This document shows, in pieces, positions 53,834 through 62,068 of a stretch of 64,000 nt of DNA (the stretch's first letter is position 1; each line of letters begins with the position of its first letter). The notes under the pieces are model-generated. The model searched no databases and was not told the origin of the DNA. It worked only from the letters and a program-made list of their open reading frames with translations. The stretch comes from Spirosoma pollinicola (GTDB lineage Bacteria; Bacteroidota; Bacteroidia; Cytophagales; Spirosomataceae). The stretch spans positions 6,563,014-6,627,013 of the forward strand of contig NZ_CP025096.1 of NCBI RefSeq assembly GCF_002831565.1, read 5' to 3'. The position numbers and the translations under genes were made by a program.

Positions 53834-55354
53834 ATGAAACGTCGCTACATTGAAATTATGGACACGACACTCCGCGATGGTGAACAAACCAGTGGAGTGT
53901 CGTTTTCTGCATCTGAAAAGCTGGCTCTTGCTCAGCTACTCCTCACCGAAGTTAAAGTAGATCGAGTTGAAATTGCTTCGGCACGGGTATCTGCTGGTGA
54001 ATTGGAAGCCGTTCAGCAAATTACCCGCTGGGCCGCCAGCGTTGGCTTACTGGAAAAAATTGAAGTGCTGACGTTTGTTGATGGGAATGCCTCCCTCGAC
54101 TGGATGCAGGCTGCTGGCGCCAGAGTGATGAACCTGCTCACCAAAGGCTCACTCAATCACCTGACTCACCAGCTCAAAAAAACGCCTGACGAACACTTTG
54201 CCGAGATAAAACAGGTTATCAGCGAAGCTGGCAAAGTAGGCGTGCAGGCCAATGTGTACTTGGAAGACTGGAGCAACGGTATGCGTAACTCGCCCGATTA
54301 TGTATTCCAGTTTCTTGATTTTCTTCAAACGCAGCCTATTCGGCGTGTATTGTTGCCAGATACCCTGGGTATATTGACGCCCAGCGAATCCTACACCTTT
54401 GTACTTCAGCTTGTAAGTCGCTATCCGGGCCTGCACTTCGACTTTCATGCCCATAATGATTACGACCTCAGCATCGCTAATGTGATGGAGGCCATCCGGG
54501 CAGGAGCGCACGGTATACACTTAACCGTTAACGGTCTGGGCGAACGGGCAGGAAATGCGCCTTTGGCGAGTGCTATTGCTGTTCTGCGCGATTTTATGCC
54601 GGATATACGCACCGGTGTTGTCGAAAAATCTCTCTATACGGTCAGCAAGATCGTTGAGACGTTTTCTGGGCTTCGGATTCCCGATAACAAGCCTGTAGTT
54701 GGCGATAACGTATTTACCCAAACGGCGGGTATTCACGCCGATGGTGACAAGAAAAACAACCTGTATTTCAACGCCCTGTTACCCGAGCGTTTTGGCCGTA
54801 AACGCAGCTATGCGCTCGGAAAAATGTCTGGTAAAGCCAACATTGATAATAACCTTCGCGAGTTAGGTATTCAATTGTCGGAAGATGACCTCAAAAAAGT
54901 AACCCAGCGTGTTATTGAACTAGGCGACCAGAAAGAAGCCGTTACACGCGAAGATTTACCATACATTATTGCCGATGTATTAAATACAAACGCCGTGACT
55001 TCGTGTGTTGAAGTACTTAACTACGTACTTACGCATTCCAAGGATCTTAAGCCTTCGGCCACACTCCGCGTACGAATTGCGGATGAACAGTTTGAGGAAA
55101 ATGCACAGGGTGATGGGCAATACGACGCCTTTATGAATGCGCTGAAGAAGGTGTATAGTAAAAAGAAACTGACGCTACCCATTCTGACCGATTATGCTGT
55201 TCGAATTCCAACAGGCGGCCGAACAGATGCCCTTTGCGAAACAATTATTACCTGGAAATACAACAACCGGGAGTTCAAAACCCGGGGACTCGATTCCGAC
55301 CAAACCGTGTCGGCGATCAAGGCAACCCAAAAAATGCTGAATACCCTGGACTAA
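53834..55354 (+). CDS. 2-isopropylmalate/(R)-citramalate synthase family enzyme with allosteric domain
   Basis: 506 residues. A TIM-barrel acyl-transfer domain (DTTLRDGEQTSGVSF at the start; metal site HAHNDYDLSIAN, about residue 206; NGLGERAGNAPL, about 236) is followed by a linker and a complete LeuA-type regulatory domain (from about residue 385, with AVTSCVEVLNYVL, TLRVRIADEQFEENAQGDGQYDAFMNAL and GGRTDALCETIITW). Two synthases in one cluster suggest that this one may be a citramalate synthase, giving 2-oxobutyrate from pyruvate for isoleucine, while the shorter 57588 protein is LeuA. Sequence alone does not separate the two activities. Confidence 0.85.
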   Translation: MKRRYIEIMDTTLRDGEQTSGVSFSASEKLALAQLLLTEVKVDRVEIASARVSAGELEAVQQITRWAASVGLLEKIEVLTFVDGNASLDWMQAAGARVMNLLTKGSLNHLTHQLKKTPDEHFAEIKQVISEAGKVGVQANVYLEDWSNGMRNSPDYVFQFLDFLQTQPIRRVLLPDTLGILTPSESYTFVLQLVSRYPGLHFDFHAHNDYDLSIANVMEAIRAGAHGIHLTVNGLGERAGNAPLASAIAVLRDFMPDIRTGVVEKSLYTVSKIVETFSGLRIPDNKPVVGDNVFTQTAGIHADGDKKNNLYFNALLPERFGRKRSYALGKMSGKANIDNNLRELGIQLSEDDLKKVTQRVIELGDQKEAVTREDLPYIIADVLNTNAVTSCVEVLNYVLTHSKDLKPSATLRVRIADEQFEENAQGDGQYDAFMNALKKVYSKKKLTLPILTDYAVRIPTGGRTDALCETIITWKYNNREFKTRGLDSDQTVSAIKATQKMLNTLD

Positions 55355-55434
55355 AAATGATAATTCGTTTAATAACTTCGTGCTTTATAACGAGCGCATA
55401 GAACGTTATCACGTATAATTTGTCTTTCAAATTT

Positions 55435-56133
55435 ATGAGTCAGGCTAAACAAACGGCAGAAAAGGTAGAATACAACGGGGCTGATAACCTGGCCATGATG
55501 AGCCATGCCATTAATTATAATGGTGGTCTCTTTAAGTGGGTGTCGAGCAATGTTCGCCCCGGCCAGGAAGCTATATTGGATTTCGGCGCCGGTAACGGCG
55601 AGTATGCCAACCGTTTCCCGATAGGCAGTGTTGATGCAGCTGAGATTGACCCGGAGCTTTTACCCTTAATCAAGCAACCCGTTTATACGGACATCAGCAC
55701 CCTGACAAAAAAATACGATTTGATTTATACGATCAACGTACTGGAGCACATTGAACACCACGGTGAAATTGTAAAAGAACTATTTACAAAGCTAAAGCCA
55801 GGTGGCCGGATTAAAGTGTTCGTTCCTGCCCGGCAGGAAATTTTCAGTAATATGGATGAACACGTGGGCCACTATCGGCGCTACGACAAAAAACTGGTTC
55901 GTCAAATTCTTGAAGAAGCCGGACTACATGTTACGGATTGCCGGTATTATGACTTCGCCGGATACTTTATTTCACTTATTTACAAATGGCTTGGTAAAGA
56001 TGGTCGAATCACAAAAGACTCTGTGATCTTTTATGACCGTATCATTTTTCCAGTAAGCCGAGTGTTCGATAAACTAACAGGTGGACAGGTTATTGGGAAA
56101 AATGTCATTGCCGAAGCCGTACGACCTAAATAA
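55435..56133 (+). CDS. SAM-dependent class I methyltransferase
   Basis: 232 residues from ATG 55435; the frame extends five codons upstream only through a TTG. SAM-binding motif I AILDFGAGNGEYANRF (about residue 45), acidic motif VDAAEIDPELL, and the post-motif segment IYTINVLEHIEHHGEIVKELFTKLKPGG typical of small-molecule or lipid methyltransferases (UbiE/Coq-like). The C-terminal 60 residues are partly hydrophobic. Between two leucine genes, but no known step of the pathway needs it. Substrate unknown. Confidence 0.82.
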   Translation: MSQAKQTAEKVEYNGADNLAMMSHAINYNGGLFKWVSSNVRPGQEAILDFGAGNGEYANRFPIGSVDAAEIDPELLPLIKQPVYTDISTLTKKYDLIYTINVLEHIEHHGEIVKELFTKLKPGGRIKVFVPARQEIFSNMDEHVGHYRRYDKKLVRQILEEAGLHVTDCRYYDFAGYFISLIYKWLGKDGRITKDSVIFYDRIIFPVSRVFDKLTGGQVIGKNVIAEAVRPK

Positions 56134-56252
56134 AGCATATCTCTTTTTGACTTAAAAACTAACGATTAAAATTCTGTTTAGCTCACCCCCTGTAAAGAGC
56201 GACTTGCGGGCCTTTGTGCGCAAGCCTTTCCTTTACTCTTTTGTCTCTTAAA

Positions 56253-57329
56253 ATGAAAAAACACATTGTAGTTATTGCCGGTGATGGTATCGGTCAGGAA
56301 GTAACAGCGGTTGGCAAACAGGTGCTGGAAGCCATTGCAAAAAAATACAATCACGAGTTCACCTACGACACCGCGCTGATTGGTCACGAGGCTATTGAAG
56401 CAACCGGCAACCCCATCCCCGACGAAACTGTTACCAAATCTAAAGCGTCTGACGCTATTCTGTTCGGCGCTGTTGGGCACCCAAAATACGATAATGACCC
56501 TTCGGCTAAAGTTCGGCCTGAGCAGGGATTGTTGGGTATTCGCAAAGCATTGGGTTTATACGCTAACCTACGTCCCATTAAACTCTTTGATGAACTGCTG
56601 AGTGCTTCAAGTATCAAACCTGAGATTCTGAAGGGAGCTGATATTCTGTTTTTCCGCGAACTAACCGGTGATGTTTATTTTGGCGAAAGAGGTCGTAAAG
56701 ACGACGGGAACACAGCTTATGACACAATGATCTACAGCCGTTATGAAGTGGAACGGATTGTGATCAAAGCGTTTGATGCCGCTATGACCCGGCGCAAAAA
56801 ATTATGTTCAGTCGATAAAGCCAACGTGCTGGAATCGTCGCGTTTATGGCGTGAAGTGGTACAGGAAATTGCGCCACGTTATCCGGAGGTAGAAGTAGAA
56901 CATCAGTTTGTCGATGCCGCAGCTATGCTACTCATCAAAGATCCCAAGCGTTTCGACGTGGTAGTAACGGGCAATCTTTTTGGTGATATTTTGACAGACG
57001 AAGCGAGTCAAATTGCCGGTTCTATGGGTATGCTTGCATCTGCTTCAATTGGCGATACAACTGGGCTTTATGAGCCTATTCATGGTTCAGCTCATGATAT
57101 TACAGGCAAAGGAGTTGCTAACCCACTGGCATCAATTTTATCGGTAGCCCTGATGTTAGATATCTCGTTCGGTATGAAAGCAGAAGCCGAAGCGGTCGTT
57201 AACGCGGTTGACTCTGTCCTCAAAGCAGGTTTCCGTACCCGCGATATTGCTGATGCATCTACTCCATCCGATAAACTTTTGGGTACCAAAGACATGGGTG
57301 ACCAAGTTTTACAGCATTTGGCCGCTTAA
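56253..57329 (+). CDS. leuB: 3-isopropylmalate dehydrogenase
   Basis: 358 residues from ATG 56253, the family's usual length. KKHIVVIAGDGIGQEVTAVG at the start; substrate arginines in LGLYANLRPIKLF; FFRELTGDVYFGERG; the metal-binding aspartates in VDAAAMLLI and GNLFGDILTDEASQIAGSMGMLASAS (about residues 240-265); NAD site HGSAHDITGKGVANPLA. It oxidises and decarboxylates 3-isopropylmalate to 2-oxoisocaproate. The frame extends upstream to a GTG, rejected because the added residues are not family-like. Confidence 0.96.
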   Translation: MKKHIVVIAGDGIGQEVTAVGKQVLEAIAKKYNHEFTYDTALIGHEAIEATGNPIPDETVTKSKASDAILFGAVGHPKYDNDPSAKVRPEQGLLGIRKALGLYANLRPIKLFDELLSASSIKPEILKGADILFFRELTGDVYFGERGRKDDGNTAYDTMIYSRYEVERIVIKAFDAAMTRRKKLCSVDKANVLESSRLWREVVQEIAPRYPEVEVEHQFVDAAAMLLIKDPKRFDVVVTGNLFGDILTDEASQIAGSMGMLASASIGDTTGLYEPIHGSAHDITGKGVANPLASILSVALMLDISFGMKAEAEAVVNAVDSVLKAGFRTRDIADASTPSDKLLGTKDMGDQVLQHLAA

Positions 57330-57366
57330 AAACTAATTTATTTTACGAATTGAATTTAATTTCTGG

Positions 57367-57397
57367 TTTGTAAAATTAGTAGAAACGCTTATTTTTG
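57367..57397 (+). promoter_or_regulatory. Promoter of the leuA leader
   Basis: TTTG (57367-57370), 19-bp spacer, TATTTTTG (57390-57397): a perfect match to the Bacteroidetes consensus in both boxes and spacing. It fires about 190 bp before leuA, giving a long leader that contains the elements listed next. Confidence 0.72.
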
Positions 57398-57399
57398 TA

Positions 57400-57428
57400 G
57401 CGTATTTACGCGAACAGCGAAATTTCGC
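57400..57428 (+). promoter_or_regulatory. Shared 29-nt branched-chain amino acid control element
   Basis: Begins two bases after the -7 box and ends with the palindrome GCGAAATTTCGC (57417-57428). It matches 24 of 29 bases upstream of ilvD (40678-40706), at the same distance from that promoter within one base. Candidate binding site for a common regulator, or a 5' mRNA hairpin. Confidence 0.62.
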
Positions 57429-57438
57429 AAGCATTCCA

Positions 57439-57486
57439 ATGAACAATTCCTTACCCAACCGACTGCAAAAATTGTACGTTTTTTAA
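57439..57486 (+). CDS. Putative leucine leader peptide (15 residues)
   Basis: ATG to TAA, MNNSLPNRLQKLYVF, with Leu codons at positions 5 (TTA), 9 (CTG) and 12 (TTG). It lies between the promoter and a terminator upstream of leuA, and its stop is directly next to the first arm of the antiterminator (57487). A ribosome waiting at codon 12 would leave that arm free; one reaching the stop would cover it. This is the arrangement of amino-acid attenuators. Three Leu in 15 is modest enrichment, so the pairing pattern is the stronger evidence. Confidence 0.6.
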   Translation: MNNSLPNRLQKLYVF

Positions 57487-57528
57487 GACGGAGAGGGATA
57501 CACTATAGGTAAAAGCCCTTTCTCTGTC
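57487..57528 (+). promoter_or_regulatory. Candidate antiterminator of leuA
   Basis: GACGGAGAGGG (57487-57497) can pair over 11 bp, three of them G-U, with 57518-57528. The second arm overlaps the 5' arm of the terminator (57511-57524), so the two hairpins exclude each other. Confidence 0.6.
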
Positions 57529-57546
57529 TGGAGAGAGGGCTTTTTT
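57511..57546 (+). terminator. Rho-independent terminator in the leuA leader (attenuator)
   Basis: 14-bp stem with one G-U pair (57511-57524 with 57531-57544), 6-nt loop, six Ts closing the 3' side. It ends 41 bp before the leuA start and 217 bp after leuB, with the leuA promoter between. A terminator placed between a promoter and its own gene implies regulated read-through. Confidence 0.8.
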
Positions 57547-57587
57547 CATAATCAACGAATCATTTCTATTTCAATCAATACCAAGTT

Positions 57588-58727
57588 ATGAGCCAGCGAG
57601 TTTACATTTTTGATACTACTCTGCGCGACGGAGAACAAGTGCCGGGCTGCCAGTTAACCACTGAGGAGAAAATTGTAGTAGCGAAAGAACTGGAGCGCAT
57701 GGGCGTTGATGTTATTGAAGCAGGTTTCCCGATTTCAAGCCCTGGAGATTTTCGCTCAGTCGTTGAGATATCAAAAGCAGTGCTTGAGCCTACTATTTGT
57801 GCCCTTAGTCGTGCCGTGAAAGGCGATATAGATGCCGCTGGTGAAGCGCTTAAATGGGCGAAACGCGGGCGTATTCACACCGGAATTGGCTCATCGGATA
57901 TTCACATCCGGAATAAATTCTCCAGTACACGGGAGAAAATTCTGGAACAGGCTATAGCGGCTGTCAAACATGCTAAAACGTATGTAGAAGATGTTGAGTT
58001 TTATGCCGAAGATGCTGGCCGTGCTGATTTGGTTTTTCTGGCTCAATTAACGGAAGCCGTTATTAAAGCGGGTGCCACAGTCGTAAATATTCCGGATACA
58101 ACTGGTTATTGCCTGCCCGACGAGTACGGGCGTAAAATAGCCTATATCTATGAGCATGTCTCTAATGTTCATCAGGCTACTATATCAATCCATTGCCATA
58201 ACGATTTGGGCTTAGCTACGGCAAACACGCTGGCGGGCGTTATGAACGGCGCACGGCAGGTTGAAGTGACCATGAATGGCATTGGCGAACGAGCCGGGAA
58301 TACATCGCTAGAAGAGGTGGTTATGGCGTTAAAAGTTAAAAAAGAGTTAGGCTTTCATACTAATATTGATGCAACGCGACTCTTTCCGGTTAGCAATCTG
58401 GTTTCGCAGATGATGCGAATGCCTGTACAGGCCAACAAAGCTATTGTAGGCCGCAATGCTTTCGCCCATTCATCAGGCATTCATCAGGATGGCTTTTTGA
58501 AGCACTCCGAGAACTACGAAATCATGAATCCTCATGATGTGGGTGTTCCTAAATCATCTATCGTTCTTACAGCACGCAGTGGTCGACATGCGTTAAAACA
58601 TCGGCTTGAACTGCTCGGTTTCCGCTACGATAAGCCAACACTTGATGGTATCTACAATCGTTTCCTGGATATGGCAGATATCAGAAAAGAAGTAAATGAT
58701 AAAGATTTAATGGAGTTAGTACGTTAA
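57588..58727 (+). CDS. leuA: 2-isopropylmalate synthase lacking the allosteric domain
   Basis: 379 residues, against about 510 for the classical enzyme. The catalytic barrel is complete: FDTTLRDGEQVPGCQLT, metal ligands in SIHCHNDLGLATANTLAG (about residue 200) and NGIGERAGNTSLEEV (about 226), then the linker helices with FAHSSGIHQDGFLKH (about 297). It stops before the C-terminal LeuA regulatory domain. It joins acetyl-CoA to 2-oxoisovalerate, the first leucine-specific step. Without that domain, leucine inhibition of the enzyme is not expected; the attenuator upstream may take over control. Homocitrate synthase is a less likely alternative given the surrounding leu genes. Confidence 0.9.
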   Translation: MSQRVYIFDTTLRDGEQVPGCQLTTEEKIVVAKELERMGVDVIEAGFPISSPGDFRSVVEISKAVLEPTICALSRAVKGDIDAAGEALKWAKRGRIHTGIGSSDIHIRNKFSSTREKILEQAIAAVKHAKTYVEDVEFYAEDAGRADLVFLAQLTEAVIKAGATVVNIPDTTGYCLPDEYGRKIAYIYEHVSNVHQATISIHCHNDLGLATANTLAGVMNGARQVEVTMNGIGERAGNTSLEEVVMALKVKKELGFHTNIDATRLFPVSNLVSQMMRMPVQANKAIVGRNAFAHSSGIHQDGFLKHSENYEIMNPHDVGVPKSSIVLTARSGRHALKHRLELLGFRYDKPTLDGIYNRFLDMADIRKEVNDKDLMELVR

Positions 58728-58728
58728 C

Positions 58729-58758
58729 AAAATGGCCCGTCGGAAAAGGGCCTTTTTT
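58729..58758 (+). terminator. Terminator after leuA
   Basis: GGCCC (58734-58738) pairs with GGGCC (58748-58752), flanked by As on the left and six Ts on the right, directly after the leuA stop. A standard rho-independent terminator. Confidence 0.8.
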
Positions 58759-58844
58759 GTTCTATCTTCGGGTATGAACAAAACCGTTAAAACGACTGTT
58801 TCGCGGATAGAAAAGAGAACAAACTAACTAAAAAGTCAAAAGTT

Positions 58845-59306
58845 ATGGCCCGCCCAACCCCTGAATTAATTTATGCACTCCGGCAAACGGCTTCCAATTT
58901 ACAACATGGTGCGCCCTATCAATGGGGCCATATGGGCGGTTGCAACTGTGGTAACCTTGCCCAGGAGTTAACCAAACTTGATAAAGACCAAATTCATCGG
59001 TATGCCATGCAACGTCATGGGGATTGGAATGAGCAAGCTGAAGATTATTGTGAAACCAGCCAGATGCCCATTGATCTGCTGATTAATGAATTGCTCAATG
59101 CCGGTCTTATGCTTGAAGATCTAAAGCATCTTGAACGGCTTGATGACAGAGCCGTGTTGCTTCGCTTTCCAGTAGGTCAGAGATTTCTCAAGCATAATGT
59201 ACGGGAGGATGTCATCGCCTATATGAATGCCTGGGCTGAGCTTCTGGAAGAACAACTATTAGAGAAAATAACACTACCCGCTATGTATGTGCTGGAATTA
59301 GCCTAA
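58845..59306 (+). CDS. Conserved hypothetical protein with Cys-rich N-terminus
   Basis: 153 residues, soluble and mostly helical. The N-terminal part has GHMGGCNCGNLAQELTKL (about residue 30) with two close cysteines, then HRYAMQRHGDWNEQAEDYC, which adds His and Cys residues; the rest is acidic and helical (LLNAGLMLEDLKHLERLDDRAVL, then AYMNAWAELLEEQL). The Cys/His pattern could bind a metal, but no known family was recognised. It stands alone between the leuA terminator and the mobile region. Confidence 0.7.
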   Translation: MARPTPELIYALRQTASNLQHGAPYQWGHMGGCNCGNLAQELTKLDKDQIHRYAMQRHGDWNEQAEDYCETSQMPIDLLINELLNAGLMLEDLKHLERLDDRAVLLRFPVGQRFLKHNVREDVIAYMNAWAELLEEQLLEKITLPAMYVLELA

Positions 59307-59382
59307 TGTCTTTATCAGGCCGAATAAGTTAATCCGAAACAGTTATACTGGATCAATTCCAAAAGTTGTGGAGCATCAAGGA

Positions 59383-59650
59383 TTAAGCATATAACTGAGT
59401 TAGGCGGTACAGAAAGAATTCGATGTTTCGCACCCCGCGGAATTGACTTCGAAATGCTTTGATCTTCGCATTGAACGACTCGGCTGAAGCGTTGGTACTG
59501 CGGTTGTCAAAGTAGTTGAGAATCGTTTCATAATGATTTTGGATAGAACGGGCCACGGTGTTGAAAGTTTTGAATCCCGCTTGGCGTACTTTTTCATGCC
59601 ATTTGGCCAAGCGGGCTAAGCCATAAAGCTTATCGGTCGTCTTCTCACTA
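59383..59650 (-). pseudogene. Remnant of an ISL3-type transposase (C-terminal part)
   Basis: The minus-strand frame reads EKTTDKLYGLARLAKWHEKVRQAG and continues to SFNAKIKAFRSQFRGVRN and a normal stop. These are the last ~85 residues of ISL3-family DDE transposases, which normally have about 400. The frame is closed upstream by a stop in a GCTAGCTAGC repeat next to the tra gene stub, so the rest is lost. The region 59350-59375 downstream might be the element's terminal repeat. Not functional. Confidence 0.75.
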
Positions 59651-59651
59651 G

Positions 59652-59891
59652 CTAGCTAGCACCCTGTGTGGAAAGACCTGGCCGCTCTGGGACGCTAATG
59701 GCCACACCCGGCGTCACCGCACTGGGTGCCACAGCGTTTCCGGCACCAACCCGTTTCCGGATTGAATCAAGTCGCATTGTTTGTGAAGTTGCCGTATTAC
59801 GTGTGGCGCTTTTCATTGAATCAGCCACTTGAGCCGATGCCAGGTGATGCACACTAAGGGCTAGGACCGAAATATAGACTACATGTTTCAT
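59652..59891 (-). pseudogene. Truncated N-terminus of a conjugation protein, probably TraN
   Basis: 79 codons: signal peptide (KHVVYISVLALSVHHLASAQ) and a Ser/Thr/Arg-rich start, then a stop created at the junction with the transposase remnant. Its place directly after traM, where traN follows in Bacteroidetes conjugative elements, and the exported start suggest TraN, normally about 300 residues. The identity is inferred from position; too little is left for a sequence match. Confidence 0.55.
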
Positions 59892-59900
59892 CGCAGTTAC

Positions 59901-61118
59901 TTATTTTAAAAGGACATAATAATTATTTTTCAGCGTAGCCTTTTGAACGGCCACTTTACGGGAGAGGAAGCTTCGTCCTCCCTGAAGCCCAGCCTGAACG
60001 GCGGAGGCCGCTGCCATTGCCGGCACATTTGCCGAATAGACGGGGGCACTCACATTAAAGCCCTGACCCGCCTGGGAAACTGCTTGACGCCCTTGTTGAA
60101 CGCCGACAACGTTTGGGACGTAGATGCCCGATAACCCATCCATATCAAAGACCGTTAATTTCATCGGCAGAATGCGTCCTTCGACTTGTACCTGGTTAAT
60201 GGCAATGTTAACTCGCTGGCCACCAAAATTGGCAACCCCGTACAGGCGGGTACCTTCCGGAATCATCCGGCCCCGAAGGGTAATCGATTCGAGCAATCGT
60301 AGCGTTATACGACCTCCCGATATAATCGTTTGATCTGAAAACACCATTGCTTTAACCGTTACCGAGAGCGAGTCTTCCTTTGCATCCATCTGCTGTTTGC
60401 GCATGTCGGACTGGAGCCCATAAAAATTATTCTTACCCGCAGCTCCGTTTAGCGAAGAAACCGTGGAGATCGGAACCGTTTCAGGCTTGAGTGCTCTACC
60501 TTGCAGATCAGCTTGGCGCTTGATCTTATCAGCTTTATACTCCTGAAGCAGCGCCAGCAATTGTTTCTGTTTTTCAATTTCTGCCTTTGTCTTGGTCGGA
60601 TCGACCTCATTGACATCATCATCATCAGCCAGCTCCTCTTGCCCAGCCCTAGTCCCCGCTTTCTGATTCCGTTTTTTTGTGCGCGGGGGCGTGGGGGATT
60701 CTGGTTTTTCATAGATTTCATCTGGGACGTCATTTCCATAGATGTACGAATCTGCTTCACCACCACGTCGAGATTGATCTGGATGAAGGGTAGCCGGAAC
60801 GTTTGCATTCAGGCCCCGTTCCATCGGCATCTGATCGGGCATCGATAACGGATGGGCATTCGTAGCCAGTTCAAGTTTTGACTGGGAAGGTAGGCCCGTT
60901 GAGTCGCCAGCGTTCGGTAAATCCGAATTTAAGCTCATGGTTGGTTTTACCGCGTCCTCCTCCTTAGATTTGGTGTGGTTGAGAAAGTAGTAAATAATCA
61001 GGATTAAGCAGACCCCAGCACCCGTCAGGATGGTAACGAATCGTTTATCCTGCATCAGCTGCTTGATTCTACTTCCGTCGAAGCGATCCGGCTCCGGCGT
61101 GGTTTGATTGGTGCTCAT
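59901..61118 (-). CDS. traM: Conjugative transfer protein TraM (VirB10-like)
   Basis: 405 residues. One membrane helix near the start (FVTILTGAGVCLILIIYYFL, about residue 27), a long acidic and proline-containing linker with a Lys/Arg/Asp-rich patch (about 130-190), and a conserved C-terminal domain: LSVTVKAMVFSDQTIISGGRITLRLLE, MIPEGTRLYGVANFGGQRVNIAI and MKLTVFDMDGLSGIYVPN. This is the Bacteroidetes TraM pattern, the part of the type IV secretion channel that spans the periplasm. It overlaps the upstream small gene by 50 bp. Confidence 0.88.
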   Translation of the reverse strand: MSTNQTTPEPDRFDGSRIKQLMQDKRFVTILTGAGVCLILIIYYFLNHTKSKEEDAVKPTMSLNSDLPNAGDSTGLPSQSKLELATNAHPLSMPDQMPMERGLNANVPATLHPDQSRRGGEADSYIYGNDVPDEIYEKPESPTPPRTKKRNQKAGTRAGQEELADDDDVNEVDPTKTKAEIEKQKQLLALLQEYKADKIKRQADLQGRALKPETVPISTVSSLNGAAGKNNFYGLQSDMRKQQMDAKEDSLSVTVKAMVFSDQTIISGGRITLRLLESITLRGRMIPEGTRLYGVANFGGQRVNIAINQVQVEGRILPMKLTVFDMDGLSGIYVPNVVGVQQGRQAVSQAGQGFNVSAPVYSANVPAMAAASAVQAGLQGGRSFLSRKVAVQKATLKNNYYVLLK

Positions 61119-61365
61119 GATGTTTTTGGGTTATACGAGTAAAAAAATGACCAGTGGCGGTGTAGTACACACTGAAAGAACCTAGAAAAAGCAACCCTGC
61201 CAGACAAATGACGGCTTGCCATTTACGGTGCTGAAGCGGCTGTTTTTCCCACTGTTTGATTCGCCTATCAAGATTCGAATAAACCCACAGGCAAGCCGAA
61301 TGATAGGCCAACAGGAGTCGTTCGGAAGGCGGCTTCTTTCGCCGTTTAAGGATGTTCAGGAACAT
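61069..61365 (-). CDS. Small membrane protein of the tra operon (TraL-like)
   Basis: 98 residues with a basic N-terminus and one hydrophobic helix (WQAVICLAGLLFLGSFSVYY). Its position between traK and traM is that of traL in Bacteroides conjugative transposons, and size and topology agree, but sequence similarity is not evident to me. The last 50 bp overlap traM. Confidence 0.65.
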   Translation of the reverse strand: MFLNILKRRKKPPSERLLLAYHSACLWVYSNLDRRIKQWEKQPLQHRKWQAVICLAGLLFLGSFSVYYTATGHFFTRITQKHHEHQSNHAGAGSLRRK

Positions 61366-61385
61366 AGATGTAGGACGTTAAGGGG

Positions 61386-62048
61386 TTAAGGACGATGCCC
61401 TTCGTAATGATCCCGATTGATGGTTTCTATGTCCGAATTATCTGTAACCCGGAACCGCTCAATGACAAAGCCGTGCGGGTTATTATCCGTTCGGGTAGCG
61501 TCGATGAGGTAGCAATCGGCAATTAATTTACGCATCGTGATATTCGTCGCGCGAACCAGCATAATACGGGCATTAATCGTACAGTAATAGGGCGATTTAT
61601 TCATGTCCAAACTGACTGAATCAATCATCACTTTCTGAATGGTATTTCCTTGTAAAAGCTTGGTATAAAAGCCTTTTTCCCGCAAATCAAGATAATGCCG
61701 GGTAATGGATTCATCCCCCAGGTAAGCCGCCTGTTTCATATTGGCGTCAATGGCTTTCTCATCGGGTTCCTGGTTGAAAAAAAGCTTCAAAAACGTCTTG
61801 ACATGGTCTTTTGCCTCGGCTGGGCGATTTGTGTTCTGTTCCTGAGCCAGCGCCAGCATGATCGACTTACCTCCATTGTCGAGCACGTATATTTTCTCCC
61901 GTGATTCCCGAGTTGTTTTGTACGAGAGGTAGGCCACCCAGGAAGCTACCCCAATACAGCCCAGGACGATGACAAAGACTAAAATCCTGACTAATTGAAA
62001 CGACGATTCGATATTTCGCAAATAGCGAAAATTGAAATTAGCATTCAT
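61386..62048 (-). CDS. traK: Conjugative transfer protein TraK (VirB8-like)
   Basis: 220 residues: short N-terminus, a membrane helix (LVRILVFVIVLGCIGVASWVAYL, about residue 18) and a periplasmic domain with EAKDHVKTFLKLFFNQEPDEKAI and LREKGFYTKLLQGNTIQKVMIDSVSLD, the Bacteroidetes TraK pattern. Such proteins nucleate assembly of the mating channel. 20 bp downstream of traJ. Confidence 0.9.
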   Translation of the reverse strand: MNANFNFRYLRNIESSFQLVRILVFVIVLGCIGVASWVAYLSYKTTRESREKIYVLDNGGKSIMLALAQEQNTNRPAEAKDHVKTFLKLFFNQEPDEKAIDANMKQAAYLGDESITRHYLDLREKGFYTKLLQGNTIQKVMIDSVSLDMNKSPYYCTINARIMLVRATNITMRKLIADCYLIDATRTDNNPHGFVIERFRVTDNSDIETINRDHYEGHRP

Positions 62049-62068
62049 ACAAAGGAAAGTTTAAGCAG

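Noticed and set aside
57339..57382. Hairpin from ACTAATTT and GTAAAATTAGT after leuB
   Set aside because: Weak, AT-only pairing that overlaps the strong leuA promoter; not convincing as a terminator.
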